Below are positions 1 through 9,228 of a DNA stretch of 64,000 bases, piece after piece. The translations under genes were made by a program, and so were the position numbers. This DNA comes from Spirosoma sp. KUDC1026 (GTDB lineage: Bacteria > Bacteroidota > Bacteroidia > Cytophagales > Spirosomataceae): assembly GCF_013375035.1 (NCBI RefSeq), contig NZ_CP056032.1:2216001-2280000 (forward strand), in the 5' to 3' direction. Within the stretch, counting starts at the first letter, position 1. Each line of letters starts with the position of its first letter. Under the pieces are notes generated by a model. It saw only the letters and a list, made by a program, of their open reading frames with translations, was not told the DNA's origin and made no database searches.

Positions 1-113
1 TAAATCAGCAGACTACAGGACATGCCCAGCGAAAGGCCAATAATATTGATCGCCGAGAAAGCTTTATTACGAACCAGGTTCCGCCAGGCGATTTTGAGAT
101 AGTTTCTAATCAT
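1..113 (-). CDS. ABC transporter permease, N-terminal fragment (window edge)
   Basis: The reverse complement from 113 reads MIRNYLKIAWRNLVRNKAF and continues into a hydrophobic first membrane segment, the standard opening of the FtsX/MacB permeases in this window. Only 37 codons are visible before the window edge, so the rest of the gene is unknown. It starts 12 bp after the stop of the frameshifted permease upstream, so the two are probably co-transcribed. It is the twelfth member of the minus-strand array. Confidence 0.85.
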   Translation of the reverse strand, partial: MIRNYLKIAWRNLVRNKAFSAINIIGLSLGMSCSLLI

Positions 114-125
114 AATCGTCAATGA

Positions 126-2500
126 TTATTCGGAACGTAAGGATTTAACGGGGTTGACCAGGGCGGCCCGGATACTTTGAACACTGATCGTCAGTAAGGC
201 GACGCCGATAGCTACCAGTCCCGCCATAGCAAACACCCACCACGACATCTCGACCCGGTAGGCGAAGTTTTGCAGCCAGCGATTCATGCCGTAGTAAGCC
301 AGCGGACTGGCAACCACGATAGCCAAGAGTACCAGTTTCAGGAAATCTTTAGAGAGCAGGGCCACCACGCTCACCACCGATGCGCCCAGTACTTTCCGAA
401 CGCCAATTTCTTTGGTACGCTGCCGGGCCAGGAACGACGCCAGCCCAAACAAACCCAGGCAGGCAATGAAAATAGCCAGCCCCGCAAAGATGCCCAGAAT
501 GGTCTGCTGCCGCAGGTTGGTCTGGTACAGCTGATCGAACTGCTCATCCAGAAACCGGTATTCAAACGGATAGGCAGGCTTCGTTTTGGCATAGAGGGCC
601 GCAACAGCTTCGACACCAGCCTGCACGTCGCCGGGTTTCAGCCGAACCAGCCCTACCCGCTGATCGTCGTCGGGCGAAATAACCAGCGGCTCGATATGCT
701 CGCGGAGTGACAGGAAATTAAAATCCTCGACCACGCCAACAACAATCTGACGTGTGCTGTCATGCAGGGTGTTCTTCAGCCATTTGCCAATGGCCTGCTG
801 CGGTGTCCAGCCCAGTTTGGCCGCTGCCGTGCGATTCAGCAAAAGCGCCTGCGTACTATCGGTCGGGAAGGCTGGCGACAAATCCCGCCCGGCGATTACT
901 TTCAGACCCAGCGTTTTCACATAATCGAAATCGACGAACTCAGTACGGCCCCGCCAGCGCTCATCATGCCCTTCTACGTCGAACATCTGCGCGTCGAAAT
1001 AGCCGCCCGGCTCGCCCGACATCAGCGACACGTTCGACACATGACTTTGACTTAACAGGTCGCCTTTGCGCTGGGTGAGAAAGTTGTAGATGTCCTCGTT
1101 CTGGATGGGAATAACCATCGTTTGGGCGCTGTTGTAGCCCAGTTCTTTGTGTTTGAGGTAATGCAATTGGCGCGTCACAATGGCCATACCCAGCATCAGT
1201 ATGATTGAAATACTGAACTGAATCACGACCAGCACCTGCCGGAACGAGGTACTGCCCCGGCCCAGCCGGAGCTTCCCTTTCAGCGCCTGTATGGGCGAGA
1301 AAGCCGCCAGTACAAAGGCCGGATAGCTGCCAGAAAACCGGTTACGACGATGATCCCGATCAGAAACAGGGTAATCGGCAGCGCGTAGGCCGTTAGCTGA
1401 ATCGGCTGGCCCAGCAGTTGGGCATAGGCCGGTAGCGTCAGTGCCACCAGTCCGACGGCCAGCCCGCAGGAAAGCGTAGTCAGCAGCACCGATTCGCCGA
1501 TAAACTGCCACACCAGATGCTGTTTGACGGCGCCCAATACCTTCCGAACGCCAATCTCGCGCGAGCGCTCCATCGCCCGAACCGTACTGAGGTTCATGAA
1601 ATTGATGCAGGCCACCAGCAGAATCAGTGCGGCAATCGACAGAAACAGATACACCACATTTTTATCGCCGTGCTTCAGGCCATCAAACGCTCCCTGTTCA
1701 AAATAAATGTCGCGCAACGGGGTCAGCGACAGGGAGAAGCGGAAACCGAACTGCTTCATCACAGGGCCCATGTATTTCTGCATGAAGCCCGGCAGGCTAC
1801 GTTCGATCTGCGCCAGACTGGCCGAAGGAGCCAGCTGTACATAGGTGAACACATTGTTGTTGACCCACTGCGTCATGTACGATTCGGCCCTGTAGTTGGC
1901 AAGCGGCACCACCAGATCGAAGCTCAGGTGCGAATTGGTCGGTACGTCCTGCGCGATGCCCGTTACGTTCAGCGGCAGGTTCTTGTCGAGTTTGATCAGC
2001 TGACCGACGGCGTTGTCGACGCTACCAAAGTATTTGCGCGCCGTCGACTCCGTCAGTACTACACTGCCCGGATTGGTAAGCGCCGTCGCGGGGTCGCCTT
2101 TGAGCAGCGGAAACGAGGATAACCGGAAAAAATCAGGGTCGGCATCAATGACTTTTCGTTCGTAGAACGACCTGTTCTGACTCGTCACCAGTGCATTCGT
2201 CTGGCGTACGCGCACGGCCCGGCTAATCTGCCCCTTGAAATCGTTCAGTAGCGCGGGTCCGTACGGCCCCGACAGATAAGCGACTGATACGGCCTTTCCT
2301 TCTTCGTTGAAGTTCCGCATGACGCGATAAATCGACGCCCGGTTCCGGTGAAACTGGTCGACGCTGTACTCGTTCATGATGAACAGAAAAATCAGCAGAC
2401 AACTGGCAATACCAATCGACAAACCCAGCAGGTTGATAAGCGAAAATACCTTGTTATGAAGCAGGTTGCGCCAGGCGATTTTGAGATAGTTCTTGATCAT
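126..2500 (-). pseudogene. ABC transporter permease, FtsX/MacB family, frameshifted
   Basis: The first half (start codon at 2500) encodes MIKNYLKIAWRNLLHNKVF, the first MacB periplasmic core and the first FtsX domain with the motif RSREIGVRKVLGA. It then runs out of frame near 1330. The second half, in another frame, resumes with GSYPAFVLAAFSPIQALKG, a second periplasmic core and a C-terminal FtsX domain ending VNPVKSLRSE at 126. Paralogues read TGLLAGSYPA where this gene reads TGFLAAIRP, so the best repair is insertion of 4 nt in the alanine-glycine pair. That fits loss of one copy of a short GGC-type repeat. Restored, the product would be about 790 residues with the usual eight membrane segments. 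It is either a true pseudogene, two split polypeptides, or a sequencing error. Confidence 0.85.
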
Positions 2501-2501
2501 G

Positions 2502-2604
2502 AGAAGAGGGTGGGAGAAAAGGAGGAGAGGGAGGAAGGAGAAGAGGAAGGAAAGGGATAGTCAAGCCTGCCTTCCTCCATTTCTCCCTCCTCCCTTTCTT
2601 TCTC
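2502..2604. repeat. Purine/pyrimidine inverted repeat between permease genes
   Basis: A run of almost only G and A (about 2501-2559) is followed by a run of almost only C and T (about 2570-2603). The two can pair imperfectly into a long GA/CT hairpin. It sits directly after the stop of the permease 2605-5022 and could act as its transcription terminator. Similar hairpins occupy other gaps in this array. Confidence 0.5.
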
Positions 2605-5022
2605 TTACTCCGTTTTTAGTGATTTAACGGGATTAACCAGGGCGGCTTTGATACTTTGGAAAGAGACCGTCAGCAGGGCGATGCCGACCGCTAACAGACC
2701 CGCTAACGCGAAGATCCACCAACTAATATCGACGCGGTAGGCGAAGTCCTGGAGCCAGCGGTGCATGGCGTACCAGGCCAGGGGCGAAGCAATGACGATG
2801 GCAACCAGCACCAGTTTGAGGAAATCTTTGGAAAGCAGACCGACAATGCTGACGACAGACGCGCCCAACACCTTGCGTACGCCAATCTCTTTGGTACGTT
2901 GATCCGCTGTGAAGGCGGCTAAACCGAAAAGGCCCAGACAGGCGATGAAAATAGCGATCGCCGTAATGACGTAAAAAACCTGCGAAAGACGCTGTTCGGC
3001 TTTGAAATGACTATTGAAGGCTTCGTCCAGAAAATAGTAGGAAAAAGGCGTCTGGCGGTCAAACCTCTGATAAGCTGTCTCAATCTGCTTTAGGAGTAAG
3101 CTAAGATCGGTTTCTGGCTGTGTGCGGATATAGACGCAGCCACCCAAGCTAAAATAGTTATTGTAGACTAGTTGTCTGGAGGTGAAGAACAGGATGGGGC
3201 CGATCTGGTCGTTTAGTGACTTGAACACGAAATCCTTTAGAATGCCAACTACTTTGTACGGCTGACCGAAAATGTACCAGGTGTCGCCAACATCCGTTAT
3301 CCCCGCTCGTTTGGCTGTCGTTTCGTTGATAGCGAGCGTGTTGGGTGAGCCGAGATCATTAATGTCTTTGGGTTCGATCGCCCATTGCAGTTTGAAGAAT
3401 CCAGGAAAAGTAATGTCAGCATTGACGATCCCAACGCTAATCTCTTTTTGGGTGACGGGAGAGATTACCGGAATCTCTGTCACCTTTCGTTTGAAAAACT
3501 GAAGATCTGCGACGGTCGTTTCCTGGGAATTAGGATTAGATTCCAGCGTTTTTACGTAAGGCTCCAGCCGGGGGGCCATGGAGTCATCGAAGGGCAGCGC
3601 CAGTACCTGTGATCGGTGTAAGCCGATGTCCATGGTCCGGAAAAAATCTACCTGCTGCTGGATCACAAGGCAGGAGATGATCAGCGAAACCGACGTAATG
3701 AATTGAAAGAGAACCAGGCCTTTACGAATATATGCCTGCTGAACTGTCGAGCCAAGCTGATTTTTCAGGGTACCCACCGGCGACAAAGACGCCAATAACA
3801 GCGCGGGATAACTACCTGCTGCCAGTGAGCAGATCAGAAATAAACCGGCAAACAGGGATACCATCAGCGAACTATAGATGAACTGCTGATCGATGGGCTG
3901 TTGCGTAACTATAGCGAGGTATGGCCAGGTTATGTTGACAAGCAGTACGGCAATGGCAAAGCCGATCAGACTGGTAACGAACGACTCTCCGTAGAATTGA
4001 ACAATCAGCGAGCGTTTCGAAGCGCCCGACGTTTTACGGACGCCAATCTCCTTAGCTCGCATAGTCGATTGGGCCGTCGTCAGGTTCATGTAATTCACCA
4101 GTGCCAGAATGATCAATAGTACCGCTACTATTGTGAGAATAGTCACCAGTCGACTATCGGAGCCAGTCGCGAAATTGTTACTCAGGTGTATGTCGGTGAG
4201 AGACTGAAGAAAAAAGCGGTAATTGCTCTTATTATCCTTCGAGCGTTCTATGATCAGATCATTGATCGCCTGAGCAATGGAAAAGGCTGATGTTTGATCG
4301 TTCGCCAGAAGATATGTCTCAAAATCACCTTTTTCCAGGGAGTGCAGCGTGTTGTCCAGAATCGATTTTCCGCTTAAGTAGCGGTTCAGCCGCCTGGCGT
4401 TCTCAATCGCCCGGAAACTCGCGGTGGAGGTCAGCATGTGAAACTGTAGCGTCGAATTGGAGGGAGGGGTCTCCATAACACCCGCAACGGTAAAAGCCAG
4501 TGTATCGTTATACATAAGCACCTGACCTATGGGGTCCTGGTTTTTGTAATATTGATTCGCCAACTGCTCAGAAATGACCAGGTTCATTGGACGATCGAAG
4601 GCCTTTTTCGGGTTCCCGCGTTTGATCGCTACGCCAAACACGTCAAAAAAAGCTGGATCCACCGTAGCAAAATTATTCTCGGCGAAACGTACCCGTTGCT
4701 GGGTGCGAAAGGTGGCAGGCTGGTCAACGAATACACGCACAATTTCTTCCAGGCCAGGCAACCGCTTCGCCAATTCTGGTCCCAAACCCGGCGCTGCTGT
4801 GGTCAGCGTATATTCCTGACCACCAAACTGTGTCCTGGACCAGATGCGGTAAATCCGGTTGGCGTTTGGTCGAAATCGATCGTAGCTGTATTCATGCGCC
4901 ACAAACACCAAAATAAGCATACTGACCGCCAGACCAAGTGACAGGCTACCGACATTGATCAGACAGTAGACCCGGTTGGACCAAAGGTTGCGGAATGTGA
5001 TTTTGAAAAAGTTCTGGAGCAT
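2605..5022 (-). CDS. ABC transporter permease, FtsX/MacB family
   Basis: An 805-residue inner-membrane permease of the duplicated FtsX type: TM1 near residues 20-42, a MacB-like periplasmic core, a first FtsX domain with NYMNLTTAQS and RAKEIGVRKTSGA, a middle TM, a second periplasmic core, and a last FtsX domain with QRTKEIGVRKVLGAS ending VNPVKSLKTE. Family members pair with a LolD/MacB-type ATPase and act on envelope or exported substrates; the substrate here is unknown. The last 110 residues are almost the same as those of the next permease upstream (5130-7559), while the periplasmic parts differ. The gap to the following permease is 104 bp and holds a GA/CT hairpin. Confidence 0.93.
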   Translation of the reverse strand: MLQNFFKITFRNLWSNRVYCLINVGSLSLGLAVSMLILVFVAHEYSYDRFRPNANRIYRIWSRTQFGGQEYTLTTAAPGLGPELAKRLPGLEEIVRVFVDQPATFRTQQRVRFAENNFATVDPAFFDVFGVAIKRGNPKKAFDRPMNLVISEQLANQYYKNQDPIGQVLMYNDTLAFTVAGVMETPPSNSTLQFHMLTSTASFRAIENARRLNRYLSGKSILDNTLHSLEKGDFETYLLANDQTSAFSIAQAINDLIIERSKDNKSNYRFFLQSLTDIHLSNNFATGSDSRLVTILTIVAVLLIILALVNYMNLTTAQSTMRAKEIGVRKTSGASKRSLIVQFYGESFVTSLIGFAIAVLLVNITWPYLAIVTQQPIDQQFIYSSLMVSLFAGLFLICSLAAGSYPALLLASLSPVGTLKNQLGSTVQQAYIRKGLVLFQFITSVSLIISCLVIQQQVDFFRTMDIGLHRSQVLALPFDDSMAPRLEPYVKTLESNPNSQETTVADLQFFKRKVTEIPVISPVTQKEISVGIVNADITFPGFFKLQWAIEPKDINDLGSPNTLAINETTAKRAGITDVGDTWYIFGQPYKVVGILKDFVFKSLNDQIGPILFFTSRQLVYNNYFSLGGCVYIRTQPETDLSLLLKQIETAYQRFDRQTPFSYYFLDEAFNSHFKAEQRLSQVFYVITAIAIFIACLGLFGLAAFTADQRTKEIGVRKVLGASVVSIVGLLSKDFLKLVLVAIVIASPLAWYAMHRWLQDFAYRVDISWWIFALAGLLAVGIALLTVSFQSIKAALVNPVKSLKTE

Positions 5023-5045
5023 GGGGGAAGAGGTTAGGGCTAAGG

Positions 5046-5142
5046 GCGGAGGGATTGGGGAGAGTGGGTTAGGGGTATGGAGTGGGCTGAGTGGTTAAAG
5101 CGACTTTTCAACTCCTATATCCCCACGCCCTAATCCCTCCGC
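5046..5142. repeat. Inverted repeat at the 3' end of a permease gene
   Basis: GCGGAGGGATT at 5046-5056 is the reverse complement of 5132-5142, which overlaps the last codons and stop of the permease 5130-7559. The spacer is about 75 nt and G-rich. It resembles the other G-rich/C-rich inverted repeats between permease genes and may serve as a weak terminator. A function is not shown. Confidence 0.3.
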
Positions 5143-7559
5143 AAACTTTCAACCGGATTGACTAAAGCGGCTTTGATGCTTTGAAAGCTGACCGTCAGCA
5201 GGGCGATGCCCACCGCCAATAGACCCGCCAGCGCGAAGACCCACCAACTGATATCGACGCGATACGCAAAGTCCTGGAGCCACCGGTGCATGGCGTAGTA
5301 GGCAATAGGCGAAGCAAGAAGAAGGGCAACCAGGACCAGCTTGAGGAAGTCTTTGGAGAGCAGGCCGACGATGCTGAAAACGGAGGCTCCCAGTACTTTA
5401 CGAACGCCGATTTCCTTAGTGCGTTGCTCGGCGGTGAAGGTAGCCAGGCCAAACAGACCCAGGCAGGCAATGAAAATGGTCAGTTCCGCGAAGATGCCGA
5501 GAATCTGGCCGGTTCGCTGTTCGGCCCGATAAGTCGCATTGAAACTCTCGTCCAGGAAGGAATAAACGAACGGTTCCTCAGGTAACAAGGTTGCCCACTC
5601 TTGTTTGAGCGTACTCAACAGGCTCGTTACGTCCTGCGTTTTTGTTTTGACGATCAGAAAACCGCCATTTTTGCTCAGCGTCATAACCAGTGGGGCAATC
5701 CGTTCGTGCAGCGACCGAAAGTGAAAATCTTCCACAACACCAATCACGCGATACGTAGTTTTTGCTCCGTCGTTTTGCGGGCGGGTGAGCGTATGGCCAA
5801 TGGCTTGCTTGCCCCAACCGAAGGTTTTGGCCGCTGTTTCGTTCAGCACGATCGCCGTTGAGTCAGTACCGAAATCGGTCGAGAAATTTCGCCCCGCCAC
5901 AAGCTTCATGCCCAGTGTTGGCATGTACTGGTCGTCGACCTCGTAGCAAAGTGTTTTAGTAAGCTGCCCCTCCCGATTGTCGGCGTAGACGATAAAGTTG
6001 TTCGAATTTGAAGGACCGGCGGGCAGAAAAGGCGATACGCTGGCGCTCAGCACGCGTGCGTCCTGCTGCATCTGGTTTTTGAGAATATCGACGTTGCGTC
6101 CCAGACGCCAGGCTTCGGGTAAAATCAGTACTTGCTCCCGGCTGTAGCCCAGCTTCTTCTGCTGAATGTAAGTAAGCTGCTGATACACAACAACGGTACC
6201 GATGGTGAGCAGGATGGACACGAAGAACTGAAACACAACCAAGCCGCTCCTTAAGCCAAGACCCGATTTGCTGGTATGGTTAAACATCGTTCTCCCTTTC
6301 AGCACCGTGATGGGCTTGAAGGACGCCAGAAAAAAGGCTGGGTAACTCCCTGCCAGTGTACCAACCAGCACGCCAACGCCCAGCAGCGCCGGTAGGAGCC
6401 AGGGTGTTTTTAAGAACGATAATGTTAGTTGTTTACCCGCCAGTTCATTGAAAAAAGGTAGGCTTAGGTACAGCAAACCAATGGCTAGTATCAGCGACAG
6501 GCTGGTCAACAGCATTGACTCAATAAGGAACTGTCGGACTAAGCCCTGTTTCTCCGAACCCATTACTTTCCGGATGCCCACTTCTTTGGCTCGTTTCGAT
6601 GCGCCCGCCGTTGACAGGTTCATAAAATTGATACAGGCAATCAGCAACATGAACAGGGCGATAGCGCCGAACAGGTAGACGTATTGAATCGTGCCGTTGG
6701 GTGATAACTCGCCGGTCAGGTTAGAATGCAGGTGAATGTCGGTGAGCGGTTGCAGGTATAAGCCAACGTCATTACCCTTCTGGCGAAACTGCGCCATGTT
6801 CATCCCAAACGCCTGTTGCAGCTGAGGAGCCATGTATTTCTCTACAATCTGAGGGAGCTTAGCTTCTAAGCGTTTGTAATCGTAGTCCTGGGGTAAGACG
6901 AGGTAGGTATGAAAGCCCGATATCATCCAGGAAGTCGACTTGGCGTCCGGGCGACTAGCCATCGAGAGCAGTAGGCTAGCCTGGAAATGGGCGTTGGTCG
7001 GAATCGCGTCGATCAGGCCCGTAATCGTGTACGTAGTTGGCTCGCCTTTAATCGTCAGTACTTTGCCAATGGGGTCTTCGTTACCAAAATACTTGCGGGC
7101 TGTAACCTGATCGATAACCGCCGTATTCGGCTGTAGCAGCGCTGTTTTGGAGTTGCCTTTTAGGAAAGGCAGACTGAACACGTCGAAAAAATTAGCGTCG
7201 ACGAACGCGATGGCATGCTCTTTAAAGGTTTTGTTCTGGTACGTAAACAACGTCGATCCGGTCTGACTAAGCCGGGTCGCGTCCCGCACTTCGGGGAATT
7301 CGGCTTTGAGCGTCTGTGCCGTTGGCGCCATTACCATCGCTTCGTTGATATTGCCGCCCTGAATCGTTCCCCGAAAAATAACGCGTACAATCTGATCCGC
7401 CTTGTCATTGAAGCGGTCGTAGCTTAGCTCATCAAGGACAAACAGACTAATGAGCAGACAGACCGTCAGGCCAATTGCCAGTCCAACGATGTTGATAATA
7501 GAAAACGCTTTGTTGCGCATCAAACTGCGCCAGGCGACAAGGAGTTGGTTTTTAAGCAT
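5130..7559 (-). CDS. ABC transporter permease, FtsX/MacB family, sigma-54 promoter upstream
   Basis: An 809-residue permease with eight predicted membrane segments and two MacB-like periplasmic cores. The first FtsX domain carries NFMNLSTAGASKRAKEVGIRKVMG and the second QRTKEIGVRKVLGASVFS, ending in NPVESLRRD. I chose the ATG at 7559 (MLKNQLLVAWRSL); an in-frame TTG five codons earlier lacks paralogue support. A sigma-54-like promoter at 7598-7613 and an activator-type palindrome at 7678-7693 lie upstream, so this gene probably heads a unit with the permeases 2605-5022, 126-2500 and 1-113. Confidence 0.94.
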   Translation of the reverse strand: MLKNQLLVAWRSLMRNKAFSIINIVGLAIGLTVCLLISLFVLDELSYDRFNDKADQIVRVIFRGTIQGGNINEAMVMAPTAQTLKAEFPEVRDATRLSQTGSTLFTYQNKTFKEHAIAFVDANFFDVFSLPFLKGNSKTALLQPNTAVIDQVTARKYFGNEDPIGKVLTIKGEPTTYTITGLIDAIPTNAHFQASLLLSMASRPDAKSTSWMISGFHTYLVLPQDYDYKRLEAKLPQIVEKYMAPQLQQAFGMNMAQFRQKGNDVGLYLQPLTDIHLHSNLTGELSPNGTIQYVYLFGAIALFMLLIACINFMNLSTAGASKRAKEVGIRKVMGSEKQGLVRQFLIESMLLTSLSLILAIGLLYLSLPFFNELAGKQLTLSFLKTPWLLPALLGVGVLVGTLAGSYPAFFLASFKPITVLKGRTMFNHTSKSGLGLRSGLVVFQFFVSILLTIGTVVVYQQLTYIQQKKLGYSREQVLILPEAWRLGRNVDILKNQMQQDARVLSASVSPFLPAGPSNSNNFIVYADNREGQLTKTLCYEVDDQYMPTLGMKLVAGRNFSTDFGTDSTAIVLNETAAKTFGWGKQAIGHTLTRPQNDGAKTTYRVIGVVEDFHFRSLHERIAPLVMTLSKNGGFLIVKTKTQDVTSLLSTLKQEWATLLPEEPFVYSFLDESFNATYRAEQRTGQILGIFAELTIFIACLGLFGLATFTAEQRTKEIGVRKVLGASVFSIVGLLSKDFLKLVLVALLLASPIAYYAMHRWLQDFAYRVDISWWVFALAGLLAVGIALLTVSFQSIKAALVNPVESLRRD

Positions 7560-7597
7560 AGCAGACGTTCGCAAAGTTGACTTACACGAGGAATAGT

Positions 7598-7613
7598 GTC
7601 AAATGCGGTGCCA
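7598..7613 (-). promoter_or_regulatory. Sigma-54-like promoter of permease 5130-7559
   Basis: The minus strand reads TGGCACCGCATTTGAC. It keeps the -24 TGGCAC and the TTG of the -12 element at the correct spacing, with A where the consensus has C after TTG. Transcription would start near 7586, giving a leader of about 27 nt. A near-identical layout precedes the adaptor gene and the secreted protein gene. Confidence 0.65.
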
Positions 7614-7677
7614 ACCGGGCGGAATAGCCTACTATGCTCAATAGAGGCTCTTTTGCCAAAAAGCTGCTTGGTAGAAT

Positions 7678-7693
7678 TGTCCAAAAGCGGACA
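7678..7693. promoter_or_regulatory. Activator-binding palindrome TGTCC-N6-GGACA
   Basis: A perfect 5+5 bp palindrome with a 6-bp centre. It lies 65 bp upstream of the sigma-54-like promoter of permease 5130-7559, a typical enhancer distance. On the minus strand it reads GCTGTCCGCTTTTGGACA, which closely matches the site upstream of the adaptor gene. The NtrC-type regulator at 40381-41808 is the likely binder (inference). Confidence 0.6.
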
Positions 7694-7711
7694 GCGGATG
7701 TACTGGAACGG

Positions 7712-7740
7712 ACAAGCCAACCCAGCATGGGTTGGCTTGT
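7712..7740 (-). terminator. Hairpin terminator of namZ
   Basis: A perfect 12-bp stem (7712-7723 with 7729-7740) closes a 5-nt loop, 22 bp after the stop of the DUF1343 gene. The minus strand has no clear T-run after the stem, so termination strength is uncertain. Confidence 0.6.
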
Positions 7741-7762
7741 TAAGTTGATTGTTTGTGTAGTC

Positions 7763-9013
7763 TTATGGATACAGCAAATACTTCCTGCGCGTCTGTTTGA
7801 AGGCCGTCAGGCCGGGCTCCCAACTCTGGCGAATCTCTTTCTCACTCTTCCCGGCAATGATCTGCTGCTTCAATGTCTCCGTACCCGCCAGCTTATCAAA
7901 ATTCCCCATCTGTTTGCTCTGGCTCATGTCGAAAAAACGGGCCTTGTCGGGATAAGCTTTGTACAAATCCATTAGCCACTTCAGGTTAAGCTGCTTCGTT
8001 TTCCGGAAGATGCTCGTGTCGTAGTTGCGGAGATCAAGTCCGTAGCAGTCCATGTTCTGATGCAGGGGTGTTTCACTCATGCCTTTCAGGCTGACCGGGC
8101 GAAACGAAAACGAGTATTTGCCTTTCAGGGCCGGAGCACCCAGCACCGTAAAGGGCATGTACGTGCCGCGCCCCTGGCTAATGATCGTTCCCTCGAACAG
8201 GCAAAGGCTGGGATAGAGTAAAATCGACTGCTGCGTGTTCAGGTTTGGAGAAGGCATTACTGGCAGTTCGTAGGGCGTATCGTGCGTGTAGTTAGCAGCC
8301 TTAACGATACGTAGTTTGCACTGCGCCTTGTTAGGCAACCAGCCTTCGCCGTTGATCAGCTGCGCAAACTCGGCGATGGTCATGCCATGCGTAATGGGAA
8401 TGCGGTGCATACCAATCCCCGAATGCAGATGGTCTTCTAGAATGGGTCCGTCGACGCAGAAACCGTTGGGGTTAGGCCGGTCCAGAATCATTAATTCCTT
8501 GCCGTTCTCGGCGCAGGCTTCCATGACGTGGTCGAGGGTGTTGATGTACGTATAAAAGCGCGCGCCCACGTCTTGAATGTCGTAGATTAGCAGGTCGATG
8601 TCGGCCAGGTGTTCTTTTGATGGTTTCTTGTATTTCCCGTAGAGCGAGATTACGGGGATGCCGGTTTTAGAATCAACGCTGTCGTCTACTTTGGCGCCAT
8701 TACTGGCATTTCCCCGAAATCCATGCTCAGGGCCGAAAATCCGGACAACGTTCACGCCCAGACTGACCAAGCTATCAACGCTGGGTGTACGGCCAATAAT
8801 TGAGGTCTGGTTAACAACCAGTCCAATCCGTTTACCTTTCAAATAGGGGAGGTACGTACTAATCTGATCCGCACCGGTCATTAGCTTAGCCGCCGGTATC
8901 GTCGTTACGTTATCATTACCTGGTATCGACGGCCCTAACGGAGTAGTAGCCGGACTGGCTAGCCAAAAACAGGCGGCCAGCAGAGGAAATAAAATAAGTG
9001 AAGTGATTTTCAT
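7763..9013 (-). CDS. namZ: DUF1343 exo-beta-N-acetylmuramidase, NamZ-like
   Basis: A 416-residue exported protein. The start at 9013 places an N-terminal signal first, with a possible lipobox LAAC ending at Cys15. The hallmark DUF1343 motifs are all present: FGPEHGFRG near 93-101, DIQDVGARFYTY at 145-156, LDRPNPNG at 177-184 and HGMTIAEFA near 209. Characterised members (B. subtilis YbbC/NamZ) release MurNAc from the non-reducing end of peptidoglycan fragments for recycling. The window also holds a NagZ-type GH3 enzyme (50482-53502), which would remove the alternate GlcNAc residues. It is divergent from the permease at 9229. Confidence 0.9.
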   Translation of the reverse strand: MKITSLILFPLLAACFWLASPATTPLGPSIPGNDNVTTIPAAKLMTGADQISTYLPYLKGKRIGLVVNQTSIIGRTPSVDSLVSLGVNVVRIFGPEHGFRGNASNGAKVDDSVDSKTGIPVISLYGKYKKPSKEHLADIDLLIYDIQDVGARFYTYINTLDHVMEACAENGKELMILDRPNPNGFCVDGPILEDHLHSGIGMHRIPITHGMTIAEFAQLINGEGWLPNKAQCKLRIVKAANYTHDTPYELPVMPSPNLNTQQSILLYPSLCLFEGTIISQGRGTYMPFTVLGAPALKGKYSFSFRPVSLKGMSETPLHQNMDCYGLDLRNYDTSIFRKTKQLNLKWLMDLYKAYPDKARFFDMSQSKQMGNFDKLAGTETLKQQIIAGKSEKEIRQSWEPGLTAFKQTRRKYLLYP

Positions 9014-9228
9014 GGCAGAAAAGTTTGACGGTTGTACAGCGGCAAGTTGTCCATAAAAGTGATCGAGCACAACTGCTGAGGTTTTTGGGGCGTCATCGAT
9101 TTTCAGAGAGTTGTGGTAGGATTGAGTAGACAGCGCCAGTAAAAGCCGCCGTTTGTCACATACGTATTGCCCGGACCAGCCAGCTACGCTACATTGTGGT
9201 ACCTATGCACCCAAACTGACTTCCCTGC

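Noticed and set aside
7560..7574. Earlier TTG start for permease 5130-7559 (and likewise for 15690-18071 and 20523-22898)
   Set aside because: Paralogues consistently begin at the ATG before the K/R-rich segment and TM1; the extra codons have no counterpart.
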